Assembly: GCA_017557405.1 (NCBI GenBank)
Contig: JAFYYV010000048.1
Location: 62,001 to 126,000, forward strand
Reading direction: 5' to 3'
Length of the DNA stretch: 64,000 nucleotides
Origin: Prevotella sp.
GTDB taxonomy: Bacteria; Bacteroidota; Bacteroidia; Bacteroidales; Bacteroidaceae
Shown: positions 1 through 8,546 of the stretch, in pieces
Layout: each line of letters starts with the position of its first letter
Position numbering within the stretch: position 1 is the first letter of the stretch
Position numbers and translations under genes: made by a program
The notes under the pieces: model-generated
The model's database searches: none
What the model saw: only the letters and a program-made list of their open reading frames with translations
Told to the model about the DNA's origin: nothing

Positions 1-1980
1 GGCTCAGTGCGTGACTATTTCCTCGATCAGAGCTATGGTCAGTTGGACATAGACTTCGACGTGGTGGGACCTTATACCACCTACTATTCGATGGCTTATT
101 ACGGTGCCCATAGCGGAAACTCCAATGACAGCCGACCCAACGAGATGGTATGGGAGGCCTGTCGTGCGGCTGACGTCGATGTGAATTTCGCCGACTACGA
201 TTGGGACGGCGACGGTGAGGTGGACCAAGTGTTTGTCATCTACGCCGGATATGGCGAGAACTATGGCGCCGACCCGAATACCATCTGGCCCCATGAATGG
301 TCGATGTCGGCTGCCAACCGCAAGATGATTCTCGACAACACGAAAATCGACACTTATGCTTGCAGTTGTGAACTGAGTGGTACTAGTGGTTCTACGCTCG
401 ACGGAATCGGAGCTGCCTGCCATGAGTTCAGCCACTGTCTGGGTCTGCCCGACTTCTACGATACCAGTTCATCTGGCGGTAATTATGGAATGGGAACTTG
501 GGACGTGATGTGTGGTGGTAGCTACAACAATAACAGCCGCACTCCTGCTGGTTACACTTCCTACGAGCGCATGTTTGCAGGTTGGATTTCTCCAACAGAA
601 CTGAACTCCATGACACGTGTTGATGGCATGAAAGCGTTACAGGATTCGCCAGAGGCTTATATCCTTTACAACGAGGCCAACCACAACGAGTACTATCTCC
701 TTGAAAATCGTCAGAAAACAAAGTGGGATGCTGCTCTTCGAGGTCATGGACTGCTAGTGGTGCATGTCAACTATGACTCTGCGGCGTGGGGTTCAAATGG
801 TGTAAATACGAGTGAAAATCTACAGATGATGACCATCTTACCCGCTGATGGACAGCGTTCGACATATAGCGAGGGTGGGGATCCGTTCCCTGGCAATAAA
901 GGCGTAACCGAACTGACCAATTATACTAATCCAGCCGCTACGCTCTACAATGAGAACAAAGACGGTTCAAAGCTGATGGGCAAGCCCATCGATAACATCA
1001 AGGAAAGCGAGGATGGACTGATTTCGTTTGTTGCTTGCCGTCCTGAGTTGGGCATACCTGAACCCGATGGAGGCACTGAGGTGGCTGGCGAGGCCTCGTT
1101 TACTATTACTTGGCCTGCTGTGGCTAATGCCACTAGCTACGAACTGGAAGTGACGGAGATTGGTTCGGCAGCTGAAACCCCCGAAGAGGCGTTGGAGAAG
1201 GAATTCGACTTCAAGGCTTTCGAGTCCAAGAGTGTCGGTTTCACGGATGTTTCTACAAAGATGGGTGACTATGGTCTGTCAGGTTGGTCTGGCAGCAAGC
1301 TTTTCACTACTCCCAATCGTCTGCGTATCGGTACATCGACTGCTGCGGGTTATGTGCGCACTGCCACATGGGAGGTACCGCAATCTTCTGAAATGACCAT
1401 CGTGCTGGGTGCCAAGCTCTACAAGGCTGGTTCGCCTGTGAGAGGCAAGGTGAGAGTGGCTTTTGGCAATCAGGGAGACCAGGCAACTTACGACGATGCT
1501 TCGTTTGAGTTGACTGAAGACGGCCTGATGGTGTTCCATTTCTCTATCCGCAAGGATCTTTTCTGGATTGAGATTCGTCCCGAGGCTTGTATGTATCTGA
1601 ACTATCTGGCTATCTATGATGGAACATGGACGGCTGAGCAACTAAGTGGTAATTCAGCCAAGAGCTTCTCTGTGGGTCCACGAAAGGCTACTACGGTGAA
1701 GAATTACACGACAGATACGAACAGCTATACCTTGACGAACTTGAATACAAAGAGTCGCTTCATCTATCGCGTTCGTTCCTTTGGTGAGGAGAACACGTAT
1801 TCGCAATGGAGCCAAGAGAAGACATTCAGCTTCAGCGCTGCTGCCGGCATTGACGCCATTGTCGTTGACTCTTCTGTGAAGAAGGGTATTTACGACCTCA
1901 ATGGCCGCTATGTGGGCACATCGCTCGACGGTCTTGCCAAAGGCATCTATGTCGTTGACGGCAAGAAAGTGGTGCGCTGA
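1..1980 (+). CDS. Secreted M6-family metallopeptidase, 5'-truncated by the window edge
   Basis: The frame is open from base 1, so the start and signal peptide lie outside the window; 659 residues are visible. A zinc-peptidase motif HEFSHCLGLPDFYD begins at visible residue 141 and fits HExxHxxGxxD of the M6 (immune inhibitor A-like) family: two His and an Asp bind zinc and the Glu is catalytic. After the peptidase domain come FN3-like and jelly-roll-like segments (about residues 350-610). The protein ends in a YDLNGRYV...GIYVVDGKKVVR tail of the kind used as a type IX secretion C-terminal signal. I infer an extracellular or surface protease. It is followed at once by a strong hairpin terminator. 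The family call is firm; the substrate is unknown. Confidence 0.88.
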   Translation, partial: GSVRDYFLDQSYGQLDIDFDVVGPYTTYYSMAYYGAHSGNSNDSRPNEMVWEACRAADVDVNFADYDWDGDGEVDQVFVIYAGYGENYGADPNTIWPHEWSMSAANRKMILDNTKIDTYACSCELSGTSGSTLDGIGAACHEFSHCLGLPDFYDTSSSGGNYGMGTWDVMCGGSYNNNSRTPAGYTSYERMFAGWISPTELNSMTRVDGMKALQDSPEAYILYNEANHNEYYLLENRQKTKWDAALRGHGLLVVHVNYDSAAWGSNGVNTSENLQMMTILPADGQRSTYSEGGDPFPGNKGVTELTNYTNPAATLYNENKDGSKLMGKPIDNIKESEDGLISFVACRPELGIPEPDGGTEVAGEASFTITWPAVANATSYELEVTEIGSAAETPEEALEKEFDFKAFESKSVGFTDVSTKMGDYGLSGWSGSKLFTTPNRLRIGTSTAAGYVRTATWEVPQSSEMTIVLGAKLYKAGSPVRGKVRVAFGNQGDQATYDDASFELTEDGLMVFHFSIRKDLFWIEIRPEACMYLNYLAIYDGTWTAEQLSGNSAKSFSVGPRKATTVKNYTTDTNSYTLTNLNTKSRFIYRVRSFGEENTYSQWSQEKTFSFSAAAGIDAIVVDSSVKKGIYDLNGRYVGTSLDGLAKGIYVVDGKKVVR

Positions 1981-2000
1981 CTATAATAGTCAATCATGAA

Positions 2001-2042
2001 GAAAGCTATGCCTCAGAATTCCAAGGCATAGCTTTCTTTTTT
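2001..2042 (+). terminator. Rho-independent terminator of the M6 peptidase gene
   Basis: A perfect 12-bp stem (2001-2012 with 2025-2036), a 12-nt loop and a T tract lie 20 bp after the stop codon. The stem contains the words AAAGCTATGCC and GGCATAGCTTT, which resemble the 15-bp units of the 22-bp arrays found elsewhere in the window. Confidence 0.85.
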
Positions 2043-2065
2043 GCATATACACTTTGCGTTTTTGG

Positions 2066-2146
2066 TACATGCCACATGTAAGGTTATCACATGCCACATG
2101 TAGGGCTATTACATGCCACATGTAAGGTTGCTACATGCCACATGTA
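2066..2146. repeat. 22-bp-period array 1: four 15-bp near-palindromes (TACATG-CCA-CATGTA)
   Basis: Units start at 2066, 2088, 2110 and 2132, exactly 22 bp apart. Each is TACATG-CCA-CATGTA (the second starts with C), separated by 7-bp spacers that are less conserved than the units. It lies between the convergent ends of the M6 and GH3 genes. The arm sequence differs from the other four arrays, but the 6-3-6 architecture, the unit number and the period are the same. Confidence 0.9.
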
Positions 2147-2163
2147 CCAATGCCCTTTTACAT

Positions 2164-4518
2164 CTATTGCTTCAACAGATTTAATTTCTGTTGTGGATTC
2201 AAAGCATTTGTGGTCTTCTCGGTGTATTCCTTGGCGAGTTTGAACTGCGTGGTAGCACGGATGTCGGCCACGTTAGCGCCAATCAACACGTTGTAGGTGC
2301 CTGCCTCAGCGAGCCATTGGCTGCCTGCTTCGTCGAAACTGGCCAGTTCGCGCACGTCAATGGTCATGTTGAGCGTCTGGCTCTCACCGGGTTTCAGTTC
2401 GCGGGTCTTGGCAAAAGCCTTCAATTCTTTAGTGGGTTTCTCCAACCGTCCGGCAGGAGCGTTGATGTAAACCTGCGCCACTTCTTTACCACTCACACTA
2501 CCCGTGTTCTTCACATTAATGCTCACATTCACCTTATCGCCGTTCAGTTTCACAACAGGCTTTGAGTATTCAAACGTGGTGTACGACAGACCGAATCCAA
2601 AGGGATAGGCAACGTTCTTCCCAAAGGTGTCGAAGTAACGGTAGCCTACGTAGATGTCCTCTTCGTGGTTGGTGTAGGCGTGGCCAGGGATGGGCGTCTT
2701 GTTGCCAGACATCATCCTGAAAGTGTAGTCGTCGATTTGTCCTGGGAAGTTCTTTGTTGAGGCATGGTCGGTGGCTGCAATAGGCCATGTCATTGTGAGC
2801 TTTCCAGAAGGATTCACCTTACCTGTGAGGAGGTCGGCGATGGAGTTTCCTCCCTCCATACCTGGTTGCCAGGCGCATAGGATGGCATCGGGATAGCCAC
2901 TCCAAGAGGCCGTTTCGATGACGGAACCCGAGTTGATGATGACGATGACGGGCTTGCCAGCAGCGTGGAAGGCGTTGCAGACGTCAACAATCAAGTTGCG
3001 CTCCTCAGGGATGAGGTTGAACTCAGTCTCGATGTCGCGGTCGACGCCCTCACCAGCCTGACGACCGATGGTGATGATGGCTGCATCTGAGGCGTTCACC
3101 TCGTTGTTGATGGCGATAGGGCTAATGGCGATTTCGGGGTATTTCTGTTGTCCGAACTGCTCCATTTGGTACCATTTTGCAGGATGGCGCTCGGCTTGGA
3201 ATTTCGCTTTTGCGAACTCGACGTACTTACGATAGATGTCGGTGAGCTTGGCCGACGAACTGATGCCTGCGTTCTTAAGACCTTCGAGCATATCGACCAC
3301 GTATGGAGGATGGACACAGCCCGAGCCTGTACCACCAGAAAGGAAGTCGTAAGAGTTTTCACCAAAGAGTGAAACGGTCTTAATCCCACTCTTCCAAGGC
3401 AATGTGCCATTGTTCTTGAGCAGTACGATACCCTCGGCAGCACTCTGACGGGTGATGGCGGCATGGGCCTTGAAATCAGGATTATTCGAGGCGGGATACT
3501 TGCGGAAACTAGGTGTCTTCACGATGTATTCCAACATGCGGCGAACGTTCCGATCGACATCGGCAATGTTAAGTTTGCCATTCTTGACACCCTCGATAAT
3601 CTCCTGTACTTGGGCAGGTTGTCCTGGTTCCATCAGGTCGTTGCCAGCCTGAACCTCCACGATGGTGGGCAAACCCTCGCGAATGCCAATCCAGTCGGTC
3701 ATCACGATGCCTTTATAGCCCCAATCCTCACGCAGGATCTTGGTCAGCAGGTCGTGATTGCCCATCGAGAATTGGCCGTTAATCTTGTTATAAGAAGCCA
3801 TGATGGTCCATGGGTTGCTTTCGCGCACGGCGATTTCGAATCCACGCAGATAAATCTCTCTGGCAGCACGTTGGCTGAGACGTTCGTCGACACTGGTACG
3901 ATCGGTCTCTTGAGAGTTCACAGCGAAATGCTTGGCCGATACGCCTACGTCTTCCTTCTGCACACCTTGGATATAGGCAGCGGCAATCTTACCCGTCAGC
4001 AATGGATCTTCAGAGTAATATTCGAAGTTGCGTCCGCAGAGGGGATTGCGATGCAGGTTCATGCCAGGACCGAGAATCACGTCGCAACGGTATTCTTTGG
4101 TCTCGTTGCCGATGGCTTGGCCTACTTTATTAACCAATTCCGTGTTCCATGTGGAGGCCAGACAGGAACCGATGGGGAAGGCTGTGGCGTAGTAGGTCTT
4201 GTCGGTGCCCTTGCGGGTAGGGTCGATACGGACGCCAGCGGGGCCATCGGTCAATACGGTGGCTGGAATTCCTAATCGGGGGATGGCGGGTGATGTTCCT
4301 GCAGCTCCAGCCACGAGGTCGGCTTCGCCACCTACCGCGGCATTAGCGCCAAAGAAGGTGTTAGCTCCTCCCACGAGTAGTTTAGCTTTCTCTTCCAAGG
4401 TCATTGCCTTCATCACCTCATCGATGTTGTCGGCGCGTAGTTGTGGTGCTTGTTGTGCCATAGTTGTTGTTGCGAACATGCCAGCAGCGAGGCATGCGAT
4501 GATAGTTTTGTGTTTCAT
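2164..4518 (-). CDS. Glycoside hydrolase family 3 (beta-glucosidase-type), secreted
   Basis: 784 residues with a signal peptide ending near MAQQ. The N-terminal GH3 barrel has the KHFAVNSQETDR region (from about residue 196) and the nucleophile motif GIVMTDW, Asp near residue 275. The GH3 C-terminal domain and a fibronectin III-like domain (about 665-760) follow. The acid/base lies in the variable second domain and I cannot assign it securely. Predicted to release terminal beta-linked sugars from oligosaccharides in the periplasm. It lies 65 bp downstream of the TPR lipoprotein gene on the same strand and may be cotranscribed. Substrate (glucose, xylose or other) cannot be read from sequence. 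Confidence 0.9.
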   Translation of the reverse strand: MKHKTIIACLAAGMFATTTMAQQAPQLRADNIDEVMKAMTLEEKAKLLVGGANTFFGANAAVGGEADLVAGAAGTSPAIPRLGIPATVLTDGPAGVRIDPTRKGTDKTYYATAFPIGSCLASTWNTELVNKVGQAIGNETKEYRCDVILGPGMNLHRNPLCGRNFEYYSEDPLLTGKIAAAYIQGVQKEDVGVSAKHFAVNSQETDRTSVDERLSQRAAREIYLRGFEIAVRESNPWTIMASYNKINGQFSMGNHDLLTKILREDWGYKGIVMTDWIGIREGLPTIVEVQAGNDLMEPGQPAQVQEIIEGVKNGKLNIADVDRNVRRMLEYIVKTPSFRKYPASNNPDFKAHAAITRQSAAEGIVLLKNNGTLPWKSGIKTVSLFGENSYDFLSGGTGSGCVHPPYVVDMLEGLKNAGISSSAKLTDIYRKYVEFAKAKFQAERHPAKWYQMEQFGQQKYPEIAISPIAINNEVNASDAAIITIGRQAGEGVDRDIETEFNLIPEERNLIVDVCNAFHAAGKPVIVIINSGSVIETASWSGYPDAILCAWQPGMEGGNSIADLLTGKVNPSGKLTMTWPIAATDHASTKNFPGQIDDYTFRMMSGNKTPIPGHAYTNHEEDIYVGYRYFDTFGKNVAYPFGFGLSYTTFEYSKPVVKLNGDKVNVSINVKNTGSVSGKEVAQVYINAPAGRLEKPTKELKAFAKTRELKPGESQTLNMTIDVRELASFDEAGSQWLAEAGTYNVLIGANVADIRATTQFKLAKEYTEKTTNALNPQQKLNLLKQ

Positions 4519-4583
4519 AAATGTATTGTTATTTGAATATTTTCTCTCTCTTGTGCGCTTTATTTATTATAGTTTTCATTTTT

Positions 4584-6032
4584 TCATGTATTGTCATCAT
4601 CGTTCACTCTTAGTTTCTCAATGTCGAGCTTCTTCCCCAATCGGCTTTTTGTGGAACGAACGGCCTGTTCCGAACAGCAGAAGGAGCGTGCCTTCTCGTT
4701 ATCGGTCTTCCCACTGTGTTCCATGATGCAGAAGAAAGTTTCTTTCGGCGTGAGAGGATTCTCGGGGTTGTCGATGATTTCGGCTAGTGGGCGGTCCATT
4801 TGCCAAAGCACATCAACCACGGCTTGTTGCTCGCTCTTGCCCATCTGACTAATGTTCTCGCCGCTGACAATGCTGTAGAGCACGTCCACACCTCGTTTTG
4901 TTTCGGCCAGTTGGCTGTATAGTTCTTCACTTTGATAGGGTCTCGGGAGCCGTTGCTGCAGTTTGCTGAGTTCGTTCATTCGTTGATCGATGGTGTGTTT
5001 CAGTTGGTCGATAGTGGCATTGCGGTCGCTCAGCTGGTCGGCCAGCATATTCTTGGTGTCGCTGATGCGCTGTCTGAATCGCTTGTAGAGCGCACGTGTG
5101 CGATGGTTGAACCATACCGTGAGTCCCAATATGGCCAACAATAGGGCACAAACCACCAATGAGAACCAAAGTCTTTGCTCAGCTTTCTCGCGCTGCAAGG
5201 ACTCTCGGTCGAACTGGTTTTGAATTTTCACGATGTCTAAGTGGCGTGCTTGTGCGTTCAACGAGTCGTCGAGATGCCTCATCTGTCGCTCTGCCATCAG
5301 CGCACCTCGGTAGTCACCTTGCCGCTCCAACATGTCGCTTTGCGCCATCAGTTGGTTGTATCGCAAGGTGGCATCTCCTTTTTGAGGCATCACACTCATT
5401 AGCATCTGCGCATCGTGGTCGCGTCCTTGTTTGATATAGATTTGACAAAGCAATGCTAGGGCGTTACCCTCAGCAGAAGGGTCATCAGCCAGCATGGCGG
5501 CTTCGTAGGCATGTCGTTCCGCTTTTTCCAAATCGCCTTCGAGCATTTCGTGATAAGCTCCGTGTCGTTTGATGACTGATTGCTGTCCTCGGTCTGCCTG
5601 CTCATAGTAGCGCGCAGCCTCTAGTGTGACGCTCCATGCAGAGTCGTTCAACCCCATGTTGTAGAGGGTGTTGGCTTGGTTGATAAGCACGTCGACCACT
5701 AGTTCGGGTTTGCCATACTCTCGGGCATAGTCAAGGGCACGAACTTGGTATTGCAAGGCCAGTTCCTCTGCACCACTCGTCTCGTTGATCCATCCGATGT
5801 ATTGGCAGATTTGGTATTTTGTTTTTGCATTCTCTAGTGTGGGAAGCAGTTTCTCAGCTTTCTTCAGTTGCAGCATGGCGGCCGAGAAGTCTTGTCGGTC
5901 TATGTAGAGCAGGGCGCTGTCGAGTAGGGTACGCGCCATGAAATCCTCGGCACGATGTTCCGAGGTCCGCGTCGAGCATGCGGCAAAGAGCAGCAGCACG
6001 ACAGCAAGGCTGACGAACGTTGTCTTTTTCAT
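4584..6032 (-). CDS. TPR-repeat membrane-anchored lipoprotein with coiled coil and possible C-terminal HTH
   Basis: 482 residues. A lipoprotein signal with LLFAAC (Cys 19) is followed by TPR-like helices (about 30-280). A hydrophobic segment (SLVVCALLLAILGLTVWF, about 295-315), a coiled coil rich in Q/L/R, and a short C-terminal region (LTPKETFFCIME...CSEQAVRSTKSRLGKKL) that resembles a LuxR/sigma-4-like helix-turn-helix complete it. This layout is common in Bacteroidales TPR proteins proposed to link envelope sensing to transcription. A -7 box on the minus strand (CAAAGATA on the plus strand, 6044-6051) sits just before the ATG, supporting this start with a very short leader. Function is unknown; the HTH reading is an inference. 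Confidence 0.75.
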   Translation of the reverse strand: MKKTTFVSLAVVLLLFAACSTRTSEHRAEDFMARTLLDSALLYIDRQDFSAAMLQLKKAEKLLPTLENAKTKYQICQYIGWINETSGAEELALQYQVRALDYAREYGKPELVVDVLINQANTLYNMGLNDSAWSVTLEAARYYEQADRGQQSVIKRHGAYHEMLEGDLEKAERHAYEAAMLADDPSAEGNALALLCQIYIKQGRDHDAQMLMSVMPQKGDATLRYNQLMAQSDMLERQGDYRGALMAERQMRHLDDSLNAQARHLDIVKIQNQFDRESLQREKAEQRLWFSLVVCALLLAILGLTVWFNHRTRALYKRFRQRISDTKNMLADQLSDRNATIDQLKHTIDQRMNELSKLQQRLPRPYQSEELYSQLAETKRGVDVLYSIVSGENISQMGKSEQQAVVDVLWQMDRPLAEIIDNPENPLTPKETFFCIMEHSGKTDNEKARSFCCSEQAVRSTKSRLGKKLDIEKLRVNDDDNT

Positions 6033-6266
6033 GAAATGATAAGCAAAGATACGATTTTTCGCTCATAATCGGAAATTATCCAACAAAAAAGATGATGAAA
6101 GATAAGTAAAAACGTATAATGCGACAAAATGACATTCTCTTCTGACAATATGTCGCGATTTGCGGTTCGGCATATAGATTGCAAATGCATTAGTGAACTC
6201 GCAAGGGTTTTAAGTTCAATATCAAATATAACAACAACTTTAAAATTAAAATAGGAGGACAAAATT

Positions 6267-6692
6267 ATGAGACCAATGATTCACAGAAACGCATGGTTGC
6301 CAACAGTGTTCAACAGTTTGTTTGATGCCGACTTGATGCCGCGCACATCATCTACAGCTCCGGCCATCAATGTGCTCGAAAGCGATAAGGATTACACCGT
6401 AGAATTGGCCGCACCGGGCTTGAAGAAGGAGGATTTTAATGTCAACATCAACGATGAGGGTAACCTTGTCATCAAGATGGAACAAAAGCAGGAAAGCAAG
6501 GAGGAGGACAAAAAGGCCCACTACCTGCGCCGCGAGTTTAGCTACTCGAAGTACGAGCAGACGCTCATCCTGCCCGACGATGTCGAGAAGGAGAGCATTT
6601 CCGCCCGCATGGAGAATGGCGTGTTGACCATCTTGCTGCCTAAGCTACAGCAGACCATCACCAAGGTAGGACGTGCCATCGAGGTGATTTAA
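6267..6692 (+). CDS. Hsp20/alpha-crystallin small heat-shock protein
   Basis: 141 residues, a usual length. The alpha-crystallin domain spans about residues 35-130, with the APGLKKEDFNVNI start, the RREFSYSKYEQTLILPDDV core and the conserved ENGVLTILLPK strand. It ends in an IEVI C-terminal IxI-like motif used for oligomer assembly. It is an ATP-independent holdase for unfolded proteins in the cytoplasm. A clear AGGAGG ribosome site (about 6252-6257), unusual in this window, precedes the ATG and suggests strong translation. It is a single-gene unit ending in the terminator at 6754. Confidence 0.95.
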   Translation: MRPMIHRNAWLPTVFNSLFDADLMPRTSSTAPAINVLESDKDYTVELAAPGLKKEDFNVNINDEGNLVIKMEQKQESKEEDKKAHYLRREFSYSKYEQTLILPDDVEKESISARMENGVLTILLPKLQQTITKVGRAIEVI

Positions 6693-6753
6693 GCATCCCA
6701 GGCCTGATGGCCGACTATATAGAATCCATTCAAAGCATAGATGATTGACAACC

Positions 6754-6789
6754 GGCCTGCATCCCACCAACGTGGGTGCAGGCCTTTTT
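6754..6789 (+). terminator. Terminator of hsp20
   Basis: The GC-rich hairpin GGCCTGCA...TGCAGGCC (6754-6761 with 6777-6784) has an extended inner stem and is followed by a T run. It closes the hsp20 unit. Confidence 0.85.
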
Positions 6790-6923
6790 CGTGTGTTAGC
6801 ACTTCCGTTCCGTGTGTCAACACGCTTGTTCTATGAATCCTTAACTAGTTGACTTTCAGCCCTTTGTTCATTTCGTTTTGTGTCAATCACGTCAAGGGTA
6901 TTGCAAAAGCGTTTTCAGCATTG

Positions 6924-7018
6924 TATCTTTGCATTACCAATACTGCAAATCGGCAAAGTGCGACACGGCTTTTGTCTGGTCTCGTCCCCAGGCGCTGCAC
7001 GGTCGCATTTTCGTTTTT
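6924..7018 (+). ncRNA. Possible small RNA in the hsp20-recO gap
   Basis: The gap 6693-7049 holds no gene I can support. Within it TATCTTTG (6924-6931) is a good -7 box, with TTG at 6901-6903 at 20 bp. About 30 bp after the predicted start a TGCGAC / GTCGCA stem (6959-6964 with 7002-7007) is followed by TTTTCGTTTTT. A transcript of about 80 nt would therefore have its own promoter and terminator. There is no homology evidence. Confidence 0.25.
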
Positions 7019-7049
7019 ACTATGGATTTGAAATGCTACAATAATCTTA

Positions 7050-7772
7050 TCAAAACAATTCTTGCACCACCGCGAGCGATCGTAACTGTGGGAACCCGGG
7101 TACATGAAGCCGATAATAGGCAAGTATGAACTCCGTACAGCGGTTACGCTCGGCGCGAGACATGTGGAACAGGCGCATCGTCTCATAATCCATACGCATT
7201 AGCAGACCAATCTTCGCTGCTTCATCGGGCGATACGAAGTCGCTGTGCAAAGGTGCCTGTGGGGTGAATTCACCATTGCGCAGATCGAACCAGCAACCTT
7301 CTTGATAGTCTTCCAGATTAGGAAAGAAACCGATGAAGCGCGAAAGGCGCATCATGAACACCAAGTGGAAATTGGCAAAATGTCCTGAGCTGCCATCAAG
7401 CCATTGAAGACTGTGCTCGAGATAAGCGAAGAGAGGTTCGTTGAGTTGCTCGTCGTGTGTGGCATGAAGTAGGAACTCGGCCACGAAGAGTGAAATGGAG
7501 AGTTTGTAGGGATCGAAAGGTATTGATGCATATGGATTTCGCACACGCACATCTTTTAAACGTTGCAGTCGGATATTGGGGCGTAAGTCGAACTCCAAGT
7601 CTAGCATCGTGAGAGGTTGAAACAATTGTTTCTTCATGCGCGAATGTTGTGTTTTTCCGATGTTGATCATGAAGGAAGTGCGTCCATGCGCCTCCGTGAG
7701 CATGTCCACAATCAAACCCCGTTCGCCGTACTTGACAGCGCGGAGCACCAACGCACGTGTCTTCGTCATCAT
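7050..7772 (-). CDS. recO: DNA repair protein RecO
   Basis: 240 residues from the start MMTKTRALVLRAVKYGERG. The N-terminal OB fold (about 1-80) and a helical C-terminal domain match RecO, which loads RecA onto SSB-coated single-stranded DNA with RecR. The longer frame back to 7823 is rejected because a minus-strand -7 box (CAAAAATA on plus, 7782-7789) lies inside it and family members start at MTKTR. The four-cysteine zinc site of some RecO proteins is absent, as is usual in Bacteroidales. It is divergent from the tRNA-Glu/rpsT unit. Confidence 0.9.
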   Translation of the reverse strand: MMTKTRALVLRAVKYGERGLIVDMLTEAHGRTSFMINIGKTQHSRMKKQLFQPLTMLDLEFDLRPNIRLQRLKDVRVRNPYASIPFDPYKLSISLFVAEFLLHATHDEQLNEPLFAYLEHSLQWLDGSSGHFANFHLVFMMRLSRFIGFFPNLEDYQEGCWFDLRNGEFTPQAPLHSDFVSPDEAAKIGLLMRMDYETMRLFHMSRAERNRCTEFILAYYRLHVPGFPQLRSLAVVQELF

Positions 7773-7828
7773 ACCTTGGTACAAAAATACGAAAAAACAA
7801 GCATTCGGAGAAAATTTTTGCAAGAAAA

Positions 7829-7860
7829 TTTGGCCAGTTCGACAAAAAGCCGTAACTTTG
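7829..7860 (+). promoter_or_regulatory. Promoter of the tRNA-Glu/rpsT unit
   Basis: TTTG (7829-7832), a 20-bp spacer and TAACTTTG (7853-7860) match the Bacteroidota primary sigma consensus. The predicted start is near 7867, about 15 bp before the tRNA. Confidence 0.8.
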
Positions 7861-7881
7861 CACCCGCTAAAGAAGTCGCAT

Positions 7882-7953
7882 GGTCCCTTCGTCTATCGGC
7901 TAGGACGAGAGATTTTCATTCTCTAAAGAGGAGTTCGACTCTCCTAGGGACTA
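7882..7953 (+). tRNA. tRNA-Glu (anticodon TTC)
   Basis: A cloverleaf can be folded by hand: acceptor GGTCCCT with AGGGACT (last pair G-U), D stem GTCT/GGAC, anticodon stem AGAGA/TCTCT, loop TTTTCAT with anticodon TTC, T stem AGGAG/CTCCT and loop TTCGACT. CCA is not encoded. The 190-nt stretch to rpsT has no terminator, so the two are probably cotranscribed; it contains a small GCGCA-GTGA-TGCGC hairpin at 7973-7986. Confidence 0.95.
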
Positions 7954-8143
7954 CAACAGGAATCCGTCATCTGCGCAGTGATGCGCTACCAATGGGGAAA
8001 ACCGTTGGGAACTGGTGGCGGAGAATTTCGTAAAAAAGGGTCATATCCCGTTTACAAAGTCCGCCCAGGGCAGCCCTAAAAAGCGCAAGACCCCTAAGCT
8101 TCCGCAGATAGAATCATTAATTATCAATAAATTCAAAATCAAA

Positions 8144-8398
8144 ATGGCAAATCACAAATCATCACTGAAAAGAATCCGTCAGGACAAGGTGAGAAACCTG
8201 CATAACAGATATTATGCAAAGACGATGCGTAACGCTGTTCGCAAGCTGCGCGCTACAACAGACAAGGAAGAGGCTGTGAAGATGTACCCCGCTGTTCAGA
8301 AGATGCTGGACAAGCTCGCAAAGGTGAACATCATCCACAAAAACAAGGCTGCAAACCTGAAGTCAAGCCTCTGCCTTCACATCAAAAAGTTGGGCTAA
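8144..8398 (+). CDS. rpsT: 30S ribosomal protein S20
   Basis: 84 residues, start [13 protein letters not shown]. It is highly basic and helical, the usual form of S20, which binds 16S rRNA in the body of the small subunit. The frame continues upstream to 8015, but that extension has no homology I recognise and the family start is MANHKS. It lies 190 bp after tRNA-Glu and is probably transcribed with it from the 7829 promoter. The terminator at 8439 closes the unit. Confidence 0.95.
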   Translation: MANHKSSLKRIRQDKVRNLHNRYYAKTMRNAVRKLRATTDKEEAVKMYPAVQKMLDKLAKVNIIHKNKAANLKSSLCLHIKKLG

Positions 8399-8438
8399 TT
8401 CCCAGATAGGAACCTTGCCCATTCTTAAAGAATAATAA

Positions 8439-8474
8439 CGGCCACATTCGATAGAATGATGGCCGATTTTTTTT
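8439..8474 (+). terminator. Terminator of rpsT
   Basis: CGGCCA-CATTC, loop GATA, GAATG-A-TGGCCG (8439-8465), then eight T residues. Confidence 0.9.
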
Positions 8475-8507
8475 GCGAAAAGATTTCGTTATCTCATGTT
8501 TTTTTTG

Positions 8508-8515
8508 TAACTTTG
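8508..8515 (+). promoter_or_regulatory. -7 promoter element of gyrB
   Basis: TAACTTTG, 31 bp before the gyrB ATG. The -33 position (about 8484-8487) reads TTTC rather than TTTG. Confidence 0.6.
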
Positions 8516-8546
8516 CAACCTAATCAAACGACTATAAGAAACAGAA

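Noticed and set aside
6731-6745. CAAAGC-ATA-GATGAT near the hsp20 terminator
   Set aside because: A single half-matching unit with no partners in phase; chance similarity is likely.
6790-6829. Two GTGTGT...CAC near-palindromes 21 bp apart after the hsp20 terminator
   Set aside because: Only two copies, a 21-bp step and a different arm layout. I could not place them in the 22-bp family.
6849-7129. Short plus-strand frames in the hsp20-recO gap
   Set aside because: They overlap recO antisense and show no conserved features; a small RNA is the better, still weak, reading.
8015-8143. N-terminal extension of rpsT
   Set aside because: S20 proteins start at MANHKS; the extension is leader sequence.
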